Shown here: positions 24,492 through 32,960 of the stretch, one piece after another
How positions within the stretch are numbered: position 1 is the stretch's first letter
Layout: the number at the start of each line of letters is the position of its first letter
NCBI GenBank assembly: GCA_965238265.1
Contig: OZ250185.1
Coordinates: 2,728,001 to 2,792,000 of the forward strand
DNA length: 64,000 bases
DNA from: JAJDUF01 sp965238265
Lineage (GTDB): Bacteria; Chloroflexota; UBA11872; UBA12225; JAJDUF01
Reading direction: 5' to 3'
The notes under the pieces: generated by a model
What the model was told of the DNA's origin: nothing
Seen by the model: only the letters and a program-made list of their open reading frames with translations
Database searches by the model: none
Made by a program: the position numbers and the translations under genes

Positions 24492-25664
24492 TCAAGGACG
24501 CAGCGTGAGCCGAACCCACCCCAGCGGGCCGGCCGGCCGACTCCCGCCGGACAGAATGACCTGTCTTCCGGCGCGTTCGCCGGCTGATCGCGGCCCGGCT
24601 CCCCCTTGAGGCGCTCCGGCCGAGTCTGCGTGCCAGCGTGTGCCCCAGCCCAGCCACAGCAGCGTACTCAGCTCGTCACGGGCGGCGTGGGCACGATGGG
24701 CCTGGAGCGCGTCGTACACGGCCACGACCGACTGCGCGGCCGGCTGCTGGCGCCACCATTCGTGCTCGGCGTTCATCACCTGCTCGCTCCACGCCTGACA
24801 CGCGGCGATGATCTCGGCAACGCTCCCAGGGTTGGCCGGCGGTGCGCGTCTTTGGCTGCCGGCCCGCTGCCGCCGGTCGAAGGTCATGGTGCCGGCCAGC
24901 GCCGCTTGCGGCGGCAGACATTCCAGCCAGACGGGCTGCGGCCGCTCCGGCGCTGCGCCTGGTCGCTGGGCCGGCGCCTCGTCGGCACCCGTCGGAGTGC
25001 GCGACTCAGGCGTGTCACCCTGGCCCCGCGTGCCCGTTTCGAGCAGACGCAGTAGCCCGTCCGCCAAGTCGTCAGCGGCGGGGTAGCAGTCGGTCACGGC
25101 GAGCGCCCGGAGCGGGTCGGCGGGTGACCTGCGCCGGCCACGTTGCCGCCCGCCGCCGGAGGACGACTGCGCCTGTGGAGCGCCCTCGTCGGTCTTTCCG
25201 TCCGCTGCTGCCGGTTCGCTCTCTTGAGCACGAGCATCCTGCCGCGCCTGGCTCTGCTGCCAGCGCACCGCAACGGCGAGCGCCGACCGCAGGGCGCTAC
25301 TGGGAATGTAGGGCTGCTCGAAGGCATCACGGAGGTACGCGCGAACCTGCGCGGGCATTTGCGTCCGGGGAGGCAAGGCGAGGCGGTACGCGGCCAGTCC
25401 GGCCAGCTTCTCGCCGGAGCCGAGCGCCGCCAACCGGAACGCCGGCTGATCGGCCAGGGCCTCTGCGCCAAACTCTTGCTCCAGACCGCGCAAACGGAAG
25501 ATCAGCAAGTGGCCCTGGTGGATGAGGTAGTCCACGTTGCGGTGGAGCAATTCCCCTTGATCCGCGTGCAGAGGCGTCAAGACGCTGATGGTCGCCTGAA
25601 AGCGCTCCTTCTTGGCCCGGTCCGTTGCGCTCATGTCCTGACCGCTTTCATTCCGTTTCTTCAT
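24492..25664 (-). CDS. csm5: Type III-A CRISPR RAMP protein Csm5
   Basis: Csm5 caps the crRNA 3' end of the Csm complex. The 390-residue product begins, after a short charged lead, with FQATISVLTPLHADQGELL, the N-terminal RAMP strand of Csm5; YLRDAFEQPYIPSSALRSAL at about 110-129 is the family's IRDAF-x-PYIPGSSLKGA motif, here with Ser in place of the usual Gly. A low-complexity Gln/Ala/Gly-rich linker covers about 145-185. The C-terminal LLWLGWGTRWH at about 340 is the conserved Gly-rich strand. Two starts are possible: ATG 25664, overlapping csm4 by 17 bases, or ATG 25634. It is coupled to csm4. No other Csm gene, cas6 or repeat array is in the window, so the pair appears isolated. Confidence 0.85.
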   Translation of the reverse strand: MKKRNESGQDMSATDRAKKERFQATISVLTPLHADQGELLHRNVDYLIHQGHLLIFRLRGLEQEFGAEALADQPAFRLAALGSGEKLAGLAAYRLALPPRTQMPAQVRAYLRDAFEQPYIPSSALRSALAVAVRWQQSQARQDARAQESEPAAADGKTDEGAPQAQSSSGGGRQRGRRRSPADPLRALAVTDCYPAADDLADGLLRLLETGTRGQGDTPESRTPTGADEAPAQRPGAAPERPQPVWLECLPPQAALAGTMTFDRRQRAGSQRRAPPANPGSVAEIIAACQAWSEQVMNAEHEWWRQQPAAQSVVAVYDALQAHRAHAARDELSTLLWLGWGTRWHADSAGAPQGGAGPRSAGERAGRQVILSGGSRPAGPLGWVRLTLRP

Positions 25665-26847
25665 CGAGAGTGGCGCAAGCCGGCGCGTCGTCTACGGGCG
25701 CGGCATGCGGCGTCCCTACATCAGGTGGGACGGCGGCGGTCGGTAGCCGGAGAGGCCACCCGAAGGCAAAGCCGTAGCGCCATACGCGGTGTCCGGGTGC
25801 CGGGTCCGGTGTCACGTCCACCAGTTGCCCGATCCAGCCTTCACCGGAGTCTGCCGGTGACGCGACGACCGAGCCGGCCGCCAGCATCGTCACGCGCCGG
25901 CGGCGCTGGCCGGCAGCTTCGGGTGATCCGGCGCGACCGCCCCGCTCCACGAGTGTCCAGGCGGTGGCGCGCTGGGTGAGCAGGCCGGCCGCCAGCTCCG
26001 GGCGCGTCGGGCAGAGCAGGGCGAAGGTCACGAGGCCGTCTGCATCCGGCAACTGCGGCGCTGGCCGGGTCTCTGCGCGTTCGAGTGCGAAGTACCCATG
26101 TCCGACGCCACGGTCGGCGCCGAGGCCGCCATCGCCGAGCGCCGCCAACGTCTGTTCGAGTACCTCGCGCCAGTCGTCGCGCCGCCAGGCGATAAACAGC
26201 GACAGCCGCGTGCCGGGCGCAAAGCTGGTGGTGGATCGCGTGTACGCACGCACGCCGCGTCCGTCGCGGCCCGTGACGGTCCGCACCCGCTGCCCGTGCT
26301 GCCACGCAATGGCACCACCCGCCGGCCCCTGGCGGATAAGCGCCTGCGCGTCGGCTGCCTGGCGGTATTCGTCGGCGGCCAGCCGGATCGTGCCGCCTTG
26401 GGCCGCCGCCGGCGCACCGTCCGCTCCCATCGTGCCACCGACCCAACGCTCGAACACCGACCAGGAGAGCCATTCCAGTTGGGTGAAGGTGCGATAGTCG
26501 AGCCGGCCGGCCGCCGCCGCGCCGTAGGCTGCCGGTGGCGTTGCCGGACGGGGCAAGAGCTGAACCGGCCCCAGCCGCGGAAACAGCCCGCTCACCAAGA
26601 ATGGCGGATCGCCAGCGATGAACTCGTCGAGTAGCCGCTCCAGCGCGGACCGACCACGCAATTCGCGTAGCTGGGTACACAACGCCGAAAAGAGGCTATC
26701 GGAGGGAAAGAGGCCGAGCCGACGTTGCGCTCCGTATGCCCGTGGGCCAAAGTTGAAGGCGCTCCGGGGCGCCAGCGTATAGACGCTCCATTCCGCGGTG
26801 CCGCCGGCGCTCCCGGGGGGCGAGTGTTCGACGAGTGCGCTGCTCAC
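25648..26847 (-). CDS. csm4: Type III-A CRISPR RAMP protein Csm4
   Basis: Csm4 binds the crRNA 5' handle and joins Cas10 to the backbone of the Csm complex. The 399-residue protein has WSVYTLAPRSAFNFGP at about 20-35, LGLFPSDSLFSALC at 44-57 (the FPSDTLFSAL motif), and a glycine-rich loop LGADRGVGHGYF at 242-253, the RAMP G-loop. A second ferredoxin-like fold follows. The start is taken as GTG 26847 with GGAG nine bases upstream; a perfect TATAAT lies 50 bases upstream. The frame is open far upstream, but that part has no Csm4 resemblance. It overlaps csm5 by 17 bases. Its normal partners Cas10, Csm2 and Csm3 are absent from the window, so function depends on genes elsewhere. Confidence 0.85.
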   Translation of the reverse strand: MSSALVEHSPPGSAGGTAEWSVYTLAPRSAFNFGPRAYGAQRRLGLFPSDSLFSALCTQLRELRGRSALERLLDEFIAGDPPFLVSGLFPRLGPVQLLPRPATPPAAYGAAAAGRLDYRTFTQLEWLSWSVFERWVGGTMGADGAPAAAQGGTIRLAADEYRQAADAQALIRQGPAGGAIAWQHGQRVRTVTGRDGRGVRAYTRSTTSFAPGTRLSLFIAWRRDDWREVLEQTLAALGDGGLGADRGVGHGYFALERAETRPAPQLPDADGLVTFALLCPTRPELAAGLLTQRATAWTLVERGGRAGSPEAAGQRRRRVTMLAAGSVVASPADSGEGWIGQLVDVTPDPAPGHRVWRYGFAFGWPLRLPTAAVPPDVGTPHAAPVDDAPACATLDEETE

Positions 26848-26896
26848 CAAGTCTTGCTCCGAAGCGTCGCTGGGAAATCCGGCTCGACGATTAGCG

Positions 26897-26902
26897 ATTA
26901 TA
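26897..26902 (-). promoter_or_regulatory. Perfect -10 element before csm4
   Basis: TATAAT on the minus strand, 50 bases upstream of the likely csm4 GTG. No good -35 hexamer is seen at 16-18 bases, so this is a weak or extended -10 promoter. Confidence 0.35.
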
Positions 26903-27048
26903 CGGCACGAGCGCCCCTTCGCACACCACGAATGGCCCAGCGCCAATGCGATTGCCCTGACGATGGGAGGCACCCAACTCCTGCTAGACTGAGAACTAAC
27001 GTCAGTCGTGCCCATTTCGGGCGGTAGCATGGAGAGGAGGTCATCGCA

Positions 27049-27543
27049 ATGACCAAGGTAGTCGAGTCGCCGCCGCCGCCAGCCGAGCACACCGCGCCGC
27101 TCACCGCGCCGACGGGCCTCGATCACGTCAACCTGCACGTGCGCGACGCGGATGCTGCCCTCCGGTTCTATACCGAGGTCTTGGGACTGACCATTGACTG
27201 GGTAGACCGCAATGCCGCCGGCCAAGCGACATTCGTGGTGCTCGATGCCGGGCCACACAACGTATTTCTCATGCGGACGCCCGACTACTCGCCGCCGCCG
27301 CAGCGGCGCAGCCGGGGCCTCAACCACGTCTGCATTATGATCCGGCCGTCGGAGCCGGCTGCCCTGCTCGACGCGCTCCGCGACCGTGGGGTCGCGCTGC
27401 GGAGCGAGCTAGTGTGGCGGGGCAGCGCCGCACGACGCACCTGCTCGATCTATATCGAGGACCTGGACGGGCACGGCATCGAGCTTAAGCAAGCGCTGTC
27501 GCCGGCCCAAGCGGCGGCCTGGGGCGCTCCGTCCGCCACGTGA
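27049..27543 (+). CDS. VOC superfamily protein (glyoxalase/dioxygenase-like)
   Basis: A single VOC module of 164 residues. The N-terminal half contains GLDHVNLHVRDADAALRFYTEVLGL, the usual opening with the first metal His; GLNHVCIMI and a C-terminal IYIEDLDGHGIELKQ provide the second His and the Glu. A Pro-rich N-terminal tail of about 20 residues precedes the domain. The ribosome-binding site GAGAGGAGG lies about nine bases before the ATG. The gene is divergent from csm4 and convergent with the SDR gene that follows. Enzymatic role is unknown. Confidence 0.82.
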   Translation: MTKVVESPPPPAEHTAPLTAPTGLDHVNLHVRDADAALRFYTEVLGLTIDWVDRNAAGQATFVVLDAGPHNVFLMRTPDYSPPPQRRSRGLNHVCIMIRPSEPAALLDALRDRGVALRSELVWRGSAARRTCSIYIEDLDGHGIELKQALSPAQAAAWGAPSAT

Positions 27544-27605
27544 TTGCTCCCGACCGCCGAACGACGATCTCGGCTCGACGCCGCCCGTTGGCAGCCGGCG
27601 GGCGG

Positions 27606-28424
27606 CTATTCGTCGTCGAGGCTCGGCCAGGGATGGCCGGCCGTGAAGCCACCGTCCACGTTGAACGTCTGGCCCGTGACGTAGTTGGAGGCCGGGCTGC
27701 CGAGGTACACCGCTGCCCCGGCGAGATCGGACGGCAGCCCGAAGTGACCCTGTGGCTTGTGGGCGTTCACCCAATCCTTGCGGGCCTGGTTCATCGTGAT
27801 GGTCATTGGGGTGGTGATCCAGCCGGGCGCTATCGCGTTGACCTGGATGTTGTAGCGTGCCCACTCCACGGCCATCGTCTTCGTCGTCTGGACGATCCCG
27901 GCCTTGGAAAAGCCGTATAGCGCGATGTCCGAGAAGCCGCGGTGGCTCGTCATGGAGGCAATGTGGATGATCTTGCCCTGCTCCTGCGGCACCATGACGC
28001 GAGCGACCGCCTGACACGTGAAGAAGGCGCCCCGCGCATTCACGTCCATCACGTAGTGCCAGTCGTCGGCCGTGGCCTCCAGAATCGGCTTCCGGCGTTG
28101 CACGCCGGCGGCGTTGAGCAGGATGTCGAGGCGGCCATGCGTTTCGACCGTGCGGGCAACCATCCGCTCGATGGCTTCCAGGTCACGGATATCCGTCGGG
28201 ACCACGAGCGCTTGACGCCCGAGGCCGCGAATCGTCTCGGCCACCCGTTCGAGATCGGCAGTGGTGCGCGCGGCGAGGGCAACGTCGGCCCCGGCTTCAG
28301 CGAAGGCTTGGGCCAGCCCGGCACCGATACCGGTACTGGCGCCGGTGACTAGGGCCACGCGGCCGTCAAGCCGAAACCGATCCATAACGCCGCTTGCGCT
28401 TCCTTGTGCTGCTTCAGGCTCCAT
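27606..28424 (-). CDS. Short-chain dehydrogenase/reductase (gluconate/sorbose dehydrogenase-like)
   Basis: A 272-residue classical SDR with VALVTGASTGIGAGLA, DILLNAAGVQRRKP for the NNAG position, IIHIASMTSHRGF with Ser, and ALYGFSKAGIVQTT with the Tyr/Lys pair; APGWITTPMT and GQTFNVDGGF are the usual tail motifs. The RFRLDGRVALVTG opening and IAPGW motif resemble gluconate 5-dehydrogenase and 2-deoxy-gluconate 3-dehydrogenase. ATG 28424 has GAGGAG three bases upstream; ATG 28385 (MDRFRL) fits homologues equally well. The 3' end is 63 bases from the convergent VOC gene. Confidence 0.87.
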   Translation of the reverse strand: MEPEAAQGSASGVMDRFRLDGRVALVTGASTGIGAGLAQAFAEAGADVALAARTTADLERVAETIRGLGRQALVVPTDIRDLEAIERMVARTVETHGRLDILLNAAGVQRRKPILEATADDWHYVMDVNARGAFFTCQAVARVMVPQEQGKIIHIASMTSHRGFSDIALYGFSKAGIVQTTKTMAVEWARYNIQVNAIAPGWITTPMTITMNQARKDWVNAHKPQGHFGLPSDLAGAAVYLGSPASNYVTGQTFNVDGGFTAGHPWPSLDDE

Positions 28425-28544
28425 CTGCTCCTCGACGTTTGCGTGCTGTGACCGCCCGCAAGGCGATACGAAGGCGATACGGAAGACTGCCCGGCCGGCC
28501 TAGTGAGAACGATGGTAGGGTACCATACCCCCCGCCCGCCTCCG

Positions 28545-28595
28545 GTAGACTCCCCCTCTCCGCATGAGTGGAGAGGGGGCCGGGGGGTGAGGCAG
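28545..28595. repeat. Family C palindrome
   Basis: CTCCCCCTCTCC-GCATGAGT-GGAGAGGGGG and CCGGGGGGTGAGG. It lies in the 272-base divergent gap between the SDR and the MBL-fold gene. Confidence 0.75.
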
Positions 28596-28696
28596 GACCA
28601 AGACCACCCCGCTGAAGCTGGCAGCTTTCGTGTATGCTGCGGTACCCGCACGGGCAGTGTCGTTGCAGCGGCATTGCTGATGGACGGAGGGATAGA

Positions 28697-29473
28697 GTGA
28701 CCGGACTCTTGGCGCGGCCGCCGGACGGTGCCGTGGCGCTGCGTTGGCTAGGGCAAGGCGGGTTCATCTTTCGCAGTCCAGGCGACGTAACCTGGGCAGT
28801 TGATCCCTACCTGACGGACTACAGCGCCTCGCGCGGCCGCATTGACCGGCTCAACCCGCCGCCCGTTGCACCGTCTGCGCTGCGCGTGGCGGCTGTGCTC
28901 AGTAGTCATAGCCACTACGACCACCACGATCCGGAGACGCTGACGGCCGTCGCCGCCCATACGAGCGCCAACTTCTATACGGCGGCCGAGGGCGCCCGTA
29001 TCCTGGGCGAGCTAGGTGTGGATGCGCGACGAGTGCATACCATCGCGGTTGGTGACGAGCTAACCTTGGGCGACCGCGCGCGTTCGGATGTACGGACGGC
29101 CGTCGTCTTTGCCGAGCATACCGGCGACCCGGTGGGGTTTGTGTTCACAGTGGGACGCGGCCGCCGCACCGTTCGCATCTACGTCACCGGCGATACGCTC
29201 TTCAACGAGCGGCTGTTTTCGCCGGCAACCCAAGACATTGACGTGCTGTGTGTATGCATCAATGGGCAGGGCGGCAACATGACCTACGAGGAAGCGGTGG
29301 AGCTGACGCGCCGGCTGGCGGCGCGCGTGGTCATCCCCATGCACTTCGCCGTCATGCCGCACAACACCATTGACCCGCAGCTCTTCGTTGACGCGGCCCA
29401 AGCCGCCGGGCTGGCGGCGGAGACGCGCGTCTTGGCCGTCGGCGAGGCGATGCAATACCCGACCCTGTTATAG
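28697..29473 (+). CDS. MBL-fold metal-dependent hydrolase, UlaG-like
   Basis: The 258-residue protein has a metallo-beta-lactamase fold with LRWLGQGGFIFRS, VDPYLTDY, VLSSHSHYDHHDPETL (metal-binding HxHxDH), VTGDTLFNERLF and the final PMHFAVMPHNT His. This set resembles UlaG (L-ascorbate 6-phosphate lactonase) and related cytosolic hydrolases. The GTG start follows GGAGGG at five bases; homologues start directly at this point. A sugar-lactone or phosphodiester substrate is possible. It is monocistronic by spacing. Confidence 0.82.
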   Translation: MTGLLARPPDGAVALRWLGQGGFIFRSPGDVTWAVDPYLTDYSASRGRIDRLNPPPVAPSALRVAAVLSSHSHYDHHDPETLTAVAAHTSANFYTAAEGARILGELGVDARRVHTIAVGDELTLGDRARSDVRTAVVFAEHTGDPVGFVFTVGRGRRTVRIYVTGDTLFNERLFSPATQDIDVLCVCINGQGGNMTYEEAVELTRRLAARVVIPMHFAVMPHNTIDPQLFVDAAQAAGLAAETRVLAVGEAMQYPTLL

Positions 29474-29633
29474 TGACTGCTGACTCCGGGCCAGTCTGCA
29501 ACTTCATGCCGCCGTAGGCCGTCCTACAGAGAAACAGGGAGATGTCCAGTTCCCATGGATGAACGGCAAGAGTTGCGCGAGCGAGCGGAGGCGGTGCTTC
29601 TAGAGACTCAGGGATCAACCCCGTGACCGCCCG

Positions 29634-30269
29634 GTGTTCGTAGAGTTTTCCGGGTCACCGAAGAGTGGCAAGAGCACCTGCATTGACATCGTTGGACACT
29701 TCTTTCGCCGCCTGGATTTTCGGATTCTGGCTCCCACTGAAGGTGCCTCCAAGCGAACGCCGTACTATCTGAAGGAGAACCTTGTCGCGTTCAATACATG
29801 GTCGGCATCCTATGCCCTCAATCATATTTTTGACGGTCTGTATTCGGCAGATCGTTATGACATCTCGATCCTTGACCGCGGCCTTTTCGACGCGCTCGTT
29901 TGGTTCGAGCTACTATCCACTAAGGGTGATATTGCAGAAGATGTGGCTGGAAAGATACATAATTTTCTGCTTATCGAGGATTGGAGATCGGCCATTGATA
30001 CCGTTTTCCTTTTCCAGGCTGATCCGGCCACCTCGATGGACCGCGAGAACAAAGACAAGCTCGTTGAAGATACGGGTAGAGCCATGAATCCGGGTTTCCT
30101 TGCGGATTTGAATAAGGCATACGGTTCTGTCCGAGAGAGATACTCGTCGTGCTTCCCTCAGTTCGAGGTGATTGATACGGGACGGGAGCAGGGAACTACT
30201 CCATTCTCGACGGCTTTTCAAGTAGCGAGTATGATTCTTGACCTCTTTGACGGGATGGATCATGGATAA
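29634..30269 (+). CDS. P-loop kinase, thymidylate-kinase-like (5' frame break)
   Basis: FVEFSGSPKSGKSTCIDIV at the start is a Walker A loop, followed by RILAPTEGASKRTPYY and YDISILDRGLFDALVWF, in the style of thymidylate and other nucleoside-monophosphate kinases; the lid and substrate motifs do not match any specific member. The GTG start has no ribosome-binding site. Upstream, an ATG at 29555 opens a 23-codon frame (MDERQELRERAEAVLLETQG) that ends in a stop at 29622-29624; deleting one C from the CCCC at 29617-29620 joins it in frame to this gene. The true N-terminus is probably there, giving about 236 residues. Base composition is lower in GC than in neighbouring genes. It overlaps the next gene by eight bases. 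Confidence 0.65.
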   Translation: MFVEFSGSPKSGKSTCIDIVGHFFRRLDFRILAPTEGASKRTPYYLKENLVAFNTWSASYALNHIFDGLYSADRYDISILDRGLFDALVWFELLSTKGDIAEDVAGKIHNFLLIEDWRSAIDTVFLFQADPATSMDRENKDKLVEDTGRAMNPGFLADLNKAYGSVRERYSSCFPQFEVIDTGREQGTTPFSTAFQVASMILDLFDGMDHG

Positions 30270-30915
30270 AGCAGGTCAGGAGATTCTTGTCTTCCCTAGG
30301 CAGTGCATCAGTACCTCAGACCGTTTTGTCCCGGAGCCTCGCATGCAGCGGATTGTCGAGTGTATCCAGAAGCACGGCTCGTGGATGCCTCGTGAGGAGG
30401 CAGAGCGGTCGGAAGATGTCATGCAGCCGATTTCCTGCGCCCTAATCCGCAGTCTTTCCTCCGAGTATCTCGTGCTGCGGCGGGTGCGCGAGACCCGGGC
30501 TGACCTGCGTGAGCGAATTAGCCTTATCTCCGGGGGGCATGTTGATCGTCCGCTCGGAGATGAGAACTCTGCGGTAGCCGAATCAATCTCGTCGCTGCTT
30601 CTGACGACACTCAGGCGAGAGCTTGATGAGGAGCTTGGTATCCAAGGTATATCAGAATCGGGAATAGAGCCGGTGGGTCTGGTAATTGATCCCTCATCAT
30701 CTAGGCATGTGGCCTTTGTCTACGAGGCGGTGGTTGTTGAGGAAGTTGGGGCACAAGCGCCGGAGGAGTACTCACTGAAGAGATCGAAGTTCAATGGTGT
30801 TCGGTATACCGCAGAGGCGTTGTCCGAATTTCACAAGAGTTTTGATCCATGGTCCATGATTCTCTATGAGGATTTTGTGGCGTCGTCCTTCGCTCCCAAG
30901 ACGCCGGCAGATTGA
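30262..30915 (+). CDS. Nudix-like protein (predicted MutT-family phosphoesterase, COG4112-like)
   Basis: The ATG overlaps the previous stop (ATGGATAA), so translation is coupled. The 217-residue product contains ISLISGGHVDRPLGDENS and, further on, LRRELDEELGI, the two halves of a Nudix box separated by an extra dozen residues; this split box is a feature I recall in COG4112-like predicted phosphoesterases. The EYLVLRRVRE strand before the box and the AFVYEAVVVEEV strand after it complete the fold. Base composition matches the upstream kinase and is lower in GC than the surrounding genes. The pair could process a nucleoside phosphate or a modified nucleotide. Partner function is an inference. 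Confidence 0.65.
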   Translation: MDKAGQEILVFPRQCISTSDRFVPEPRMQRIVECIQKHGSWMPREEAERSEDVMQPISCALIRSLSSEYLVLRRVRETRADLRERISLISGGHVDRPLGDENSAVAESISSLLLTTLRRELDEELGIQGISESGIEPVGLVIDPSSSRHVAFVYEAVVVEEVGAQAPEEYSLKRSKFNGVRYTAEALSEFHKSFDPWSMILYEDFVASSFAPKTPAD

Positions 30916-30957
30916 GATGCCCGGCTTCTTTTAGCGACTAGGTGGCCATCAGCACGG

Positions 30958-31500
30958 ATGAGCATGTTGCCGCCCGATCCCCTGAGGCAATTTCGCTACT
31001 GCCCACGTTGCGGCGCTCGATTGACCGGCGTGGCCGCGCCGCCGTTGCGCTGCGGTTCCTGCGGGTGGACGTTCTATCCTCACCCTGAGTTGGGCGTGAA
31101 TGTCGTGGTGCTTTGGGAGGGCAAGGTCGTTCTGGTGCGGCGAGGTATCGAGCCGTATAAGGGGTCCTGGGCGCTGCCCGGTGGCTTTGTCACCTATGGT
31201 GAGGAACCGGCGGCAGCCGCCGTGCGTGAGATGCGCGAGGAGACCGGACTGGATATTGCCGTCGAGTCGCTGGTCACTGCCACGCTCGTCCGCGACGATC
31301 CGCGCGCCCTGCTCCTGGTCCCGGCCTATCTCGGTCGGGTCACCGGTGGAACGTTACGAGCCGGCGACGATGCGGCCGAGGTTCGGGCCTTCCCCATTGG
31401 CGAGCTGCCGCTGATCCGGCCGGCCTATCATCGGTGCCAGCTGGACGCTGCTCTTGAACGCCGGACCGCCGAGTCCCCGACCGGAGCGGCCGACGAGTGA
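30958..31500 (+). CDS. Nudix hydrolase with N-terminal zinc ribbon
   Basis: CPRCG and CGSCG at about residues 15-33 form a zinc ribbon. GGFVTYGEEPAAAAVREMREETGLDI at 70-95 is a canonical Nudix box (G-x5-E-x7-REUxEExGU). Such two-part proteins include NudC-like NADH/ADP-ribose pyrophosphatases, and the LPGGFVTYGE sequence is commonly seen in ADP-ribose and nucleotide-sugar hydrolases. GC content is back to the local norm, so this gene probably does not belong to the transferred pair upstream. ATG codons at 30958 and 30964 are both possible; neither has a strong ribosome-binding site. Confidence 0.85.
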   Translation: MSMLPPDPLRQFRYCPRCGARLTGVAAPPLRCGSCGWTFYPHPELGVNVVVLWEGKVVLVRRGIEPYKGSWALPGGFVTYGEEPAAAAVREMREETGLDIAVESLVTATLVRDDPRALLLVPAYLGRVTGGTLRAGDDAAEVRAFPIGELPLIRPAYHRCQLDAALERRTAESPTGAADE

Positions 31501-31518
31501 GGCTGGATGGCGAAATCT

Positions 31519-31552
31519 CCGGCGGCACCTGTTATCCGGCGGCACCTGTTAT
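31519..31552. repeat. Perfect 17-bp tandem duplication at promoter
   Basis: CCGGCGGCACCTGTTAT occurs twice in succession. The second copy runs into TATATT, creating TGTTATATT, an extended -10-like sequence in front of the Gfo/Idh gene. Confidence 0.8.
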
Positions 31553-31587
31553 ATTAAACGCCTACACACTATGACGCGAGGGAAGCA

Positions 31588-32928
31588 ATGGTTGATCCTG
31601 GTTACTCTGACGAGCCTGAACCGCAGTCACCGGTCCGCACGCTCAGTCCTTGGCGCGGTGCTAACCTCTCCTCCACAAGCCCCCTGCGCCTGGGGATCAT
31701 CGGCTGTGGGCGCATCCTGCCGGCGCATCTGCACGGCCTGAAGGCACTGGTGGAGAGCGATGCCGCACACATCGTGGTCACGGCGCTCAGTGCCCGCCGG
31801 CGCGAGGATGCGGAGATGTTCCGGCAGCGCGGCGTAGGTCCGCCGCCCCGACCGCCGGTAACTGACATGGCCGGGGACCCGCTGGCAGCGCCGCACCTGT
31901 ACGTGTCGGACTTCCAGCCCGACCCGCTGCCGGCGATCTATACCGACTACCGCGACCTGCTGGCGGCAGACGACGTGGACGCGGTGCTCTGCCTCACCGC
32001 CCTCGATACGCACCACACTATCGCGCTGGAGGCGATGCAAGCGAACAAGCACGTCTTGGTGGAGAAGCCGCTGGCAATCACCATCAAGGCGGCGAACCGG
32101 ATGGTGAACCTGGCCAACACTCGCGGCCTCGTCCTGGCGACGGCGGAGAACGCGCACTATAGCGAGCGTACCCGCGCGGTGGCCTGGCTCGTGGACGAGG
32201 GCTACTTGGGTCAGATTCAGCTGACCTTGGGCGGTGGTATCGGCGCCGGTGATTGGTCGCCGAACCGGATCGTCGCCGAGACAGCCTGGCGCCATGACAA
32301 GCTACGCGCCGGCGGCGGTCCGATCATTGACCTGGGGGTACACCGATTCAATGTGATTCGCTACTGGCTCGGTGACATAGACGGCGTGTCCGGCCTGGTC
32401 CGCACGTTCGAGCGCGAGCGCGTCCACCGAGACTCGTCCGGAGACATCGTTCAGCGTGTGCGTGCTACTGTCGAGGACACGGCTTTCGCCACGCTGCACT
32501 TCGGGAGCGGGACGGTCGGGCAGTTCGTCGTCTCATGGGCCGGTCACGGGGACCAGTTCCACGTCCCCGGCGGGTGGAGCATTTGGGGTTCCAAAGGCTC
32601 GTACCACGACGGACGGCTGCACCTGGACGACGGAACTCGCGGCGATGCCGTCGAGGTCTACCGCCATGATGCCCCGGCCGCCGAGCGCGAGCGCCACATG
32701 CCGCACGGTCTGAGCGATCCGATTGCGCTAGAGCAGTACGACTTCTACCAGGCGATCCGCCGCGGCGGCAGCACCGAGGTCAGCGGCGAGGAAGGCTTGC
32801 TCGATCTGGCCGCGGCCTATGCCGTGATCGAGTCGTCGGTGGAGGGCCGTCTGTTGAGCCTGACCGAGGTCGAAGAGCGGCAGGCCGAACGCTACCAGGC
32901 CGAGATCAACCGGCAGCTCGGAATCTAG
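31588..32928 (+). CDS. Gfo/Idh/MocA family oxidoreductase
   Basis: A 446-residue NAD(P)-dependent sugar dehydrogenase-like protein. LRLGIIGCGRILPAHLHGL at about 30 is the Rossmann motif; ALEAMQANKHVLVEKPLAI contains the catalytic Lys in EKP; GGGPIIDLGVHRFNVIRYW holds the substrate-binding His region. The family acts on hexose, inositol or related polyol substrates. Since inositol synthase is encoded elsewhere in the window, an inositol link is possible but not shown. ATG has GAGGGAAGC upstream. The N-terminal 30 residues are variable. Length is longer than glucose-fructose oxidoreductase (about 340-430), but typical for the group. Confidence 0.88.
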   Translation: MVDPGYSDEPEPQSPVRTLSPWRGANLSSTSPLRLGIIGCGRILPAHLHGLKALVESDAAHIVVTALSARRREDAEMFRQRGVGPPPRPPVTDMAGDPLAAPHLYVSDFQPDPLPAIYTDYRDLLAADDVDAVLCLTALDTHHTIALEAMQANKHVLVEKPLAITIKAANRMVNLANTRGLVLATAENAHYSERTRAVAWLVDEGYLGQIQLTLGGGIGAGDWSPNRIVAETAWRHDKLRAGGGPIIDLGVHRFNVIRYWLGDIDGVSGLVRTFERERVHRDSSGDIVQRVRATVEDTAFATLHFGSGTVGQFVVSWAGHGDQFHVPGGWSIWGSKGSYHDGRLHLDDGTRGDAVEVYRHDAPAAERERHMPHGLSDPIALEQYDFYQAIRRGGSTEVSGEEGLLDLAAAYAVIESSVEGRLLSLTEVEERQAERYQAEINRQLGI

Positions 32929-32960
32929 CTGCCGTTGGTGTCACACAACCCCGCCGCGTC

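Noticed and set aside
24376..26902. CRISPR array near csm4/csm5
   Set aside because: No regularly spaced direct repeats of 25-40 bases with unique spacers are visible; the repeats here are palindromic family A elements.
29555..29624. Separate 23-residue leader peptide before the P-loop kinase
   Set aside because: Its sequence joins smoothly to the kinase in frame if one C is removed, so it is more likely the displaced N-terminus of that gene.
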